Under the pieces are notes generated by a model. The model was not told where the DNA came from, did not search any database, and worked only from the letters and a program-made list of their open reading frames with translations. Made by a program: the position numbers and the translations under genes. Below are positions 63,301 to 64,000 of a DNA stretch of 64,000 nt, piece by piece. Numbering within the stretch: position 1 is the stretch's first letter; each line of letters starts with the position of its first letter. This stretch comes from Phytophthora sp. 'mugwort' (Eukaryota; Oomycota; Peronosporomycetes; Peronosporales; Peronosporaceae), in NCBI GenBank assembly GCA_033558025.1, contig JAUCEF010000008.1, positions 2,356,001 through 2,420,000 of the forward strand, given 5' to 3'.

Positions 63301-64000
63301 GAAGAACGACGAAAAACGCTATCCTGTCCATGACAAGGAACTCATCTTAATGAAAAAATACGCGCTAGTGAAGTTCCGGATTCATCTGCTGGGCAGCAAA
63401 ACCGTTGTGTTCACCACAGACCAGGCCCGTTGAGCCTCGTCGCCGCATCTCTCTCAGCACATGGCGCGACGGTTATCTATAATTCTTCGCCGAGTACGAC
63501 TTCACGGTGGCTTACAAGCCAGGCAAGCAAAACGACCTGACAGACGCGCTCTCCAGGAGACCAGACTACGAGCTAACACACGCCGTGCTTGTCGAGTCGC
63601 GGCCCCACGAGCTGTTTCGTGAAGCTTACGCAGAAGACGATGATCTCAGATCGTTGGTACAAGCGCTGCGAGCGGGCTCTGGGAACGCCCAGCCTCCGGC
63701 TCGTCAACGCGTGCGGTTGCACCGCTATACCCTCTATCAGGGCCTTCTTATTACCGAGTAGACGAAGAGGCCGATCCCCGCCTGGTCGTGCCGAATGACG
63801 ACGTCTTGAGGCACCGAATCCTCTTTGAGGCCCACGATACGGCGCTCAGCGGCCACTTGGGTTGAGAAAAGACGTACACGTCGGTGGCACGGGACTTCTG
63901 GTGGCCCCACATGCACAAGTGGGTTCGCTATTACATCAAGACGAGAGAGACGTGCCAATAAGCGAAACCCTCGCCCTCTTCGGCAGCGCCACCCAAAAGC
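60387..64000 (+). pseudogene. Ty3/gypsy gag-pol polyprotein, degraded, runs past the end
   Basis: Domains in order on the plus strand, across many frames. Gag: MTVPKFDGKEWGQ (60387), then VAYRRRSFFLRYKQGHRSLQ and APLLEDVKVTVFMDGVRTGP. Zinc knuckle: RYFGCNEVGHFRRNC at 60986, in which the first Cys is Tyr. Protease: TILIDSGVSYNFATK (61306). LILGMTWLMPHEPWIDWRS (about 61541) follows. Reverse transcriptase: MCKPNGNWRMVHDFNKLNDH (62428), LVKPQGLSNATATFNRLV and YLDDIFVHS (62750) with the catalytic YxDD. RNase H: DKELILMKYALVKFRIHLLG (about 63332) and AYKPGKQNDLTDALSRRPDY (63507). Integrase HHCC start: HDTALSGHLG and ARDFWWPHMHKWVRY (63830-63930). Stops throughout. Confidence 0.85.

Noticed and set aside
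1..64000. RxLR or Crinkler effector genes
   Set aside because: I looked for a signal peptide followed by RxLR/EER or LxLFLAK and found no convincing case.
1..64000. tRNA or rRNA genes
   Set aside because: No cloverleaf-like A/B box pairs or rRNA segments were recognised by eye; a covariance search was not possible.

Overview
The window looks like nuclear DNA of an oomycete, most likely Phytophthora or a close relative. The reasons are a few GC-rich host genes with small GT-AG introns (77-105 nt), a secreted trypsin-fold gene of the Phytophthora glucanase-inhibitor type, and a dense set of decayed transposons of types common in Phytophthora: Tc1, pogo/Tigger, PiggyBac, PIF/Harbinger and Ty3/gypsy. 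This is inference from protein recognition; no search was run. I saw no rRNA, tRNA or CRISPR array.

Layout. 0.1-3.1 kb: a ruined full-length ABC transporter. 3.6-6.6 kb: transposase fragments, including a pogo-like element with inverted ends and two opposed ORFs. 6.9-7.9 kb: a broken SET-domain gene. 8.1-13.2 kb: an AT-rich Polinton-like virus (PLV) remnant carrying GIY-YIG nuclease, penton, a minor virion protein, protease, major capsid protein and a small FGKYKG protein. 13.2-14.8 kb: satellite-like arrays. 16.5-21.6 kb: transposase fragments and a complete Tc1 element. 22.7-24.8 kb: a divergent pair of paralogous, probably mitochondrial, genes. 25-34.7 kb: mostly transposons. 35.8-36.7 kb: methionine aminopeptidase. 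38.4-39.4 kb: a third member of the mitochondrial family. 39.8-40.5 kb: the glucanase-inhibitor-like gene. 42-51 kb: Harbinger and gypsy debris. 52.7-55.7 kb: a second PLV remnant, in inverted orientation. 55.8-60.1 kb: a PiggyBac-like element with an internal inversion. 60.4-64 kb: a degraded gypsy polyprotein that runs off the end.

The most notable system is the pair of PLV remnants. Their capsid and proximal protease segment is almost identical (two differences noticed over about 1.4 kb, with the same stops and frameshifts), while the flanking genes have drifted to roughly 80-90 percent identity. That mosaic points to gene conversion or recombination between inverted copies about 40 kb apart. 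Only four loci look like plausible functional host genes: the mitochondrial-type genes at 22717, 23784 and 38448, and methionine aminopeptidase at 35762. The glucanase-inhibitor-like gene is recognisable but frameshifted as given.
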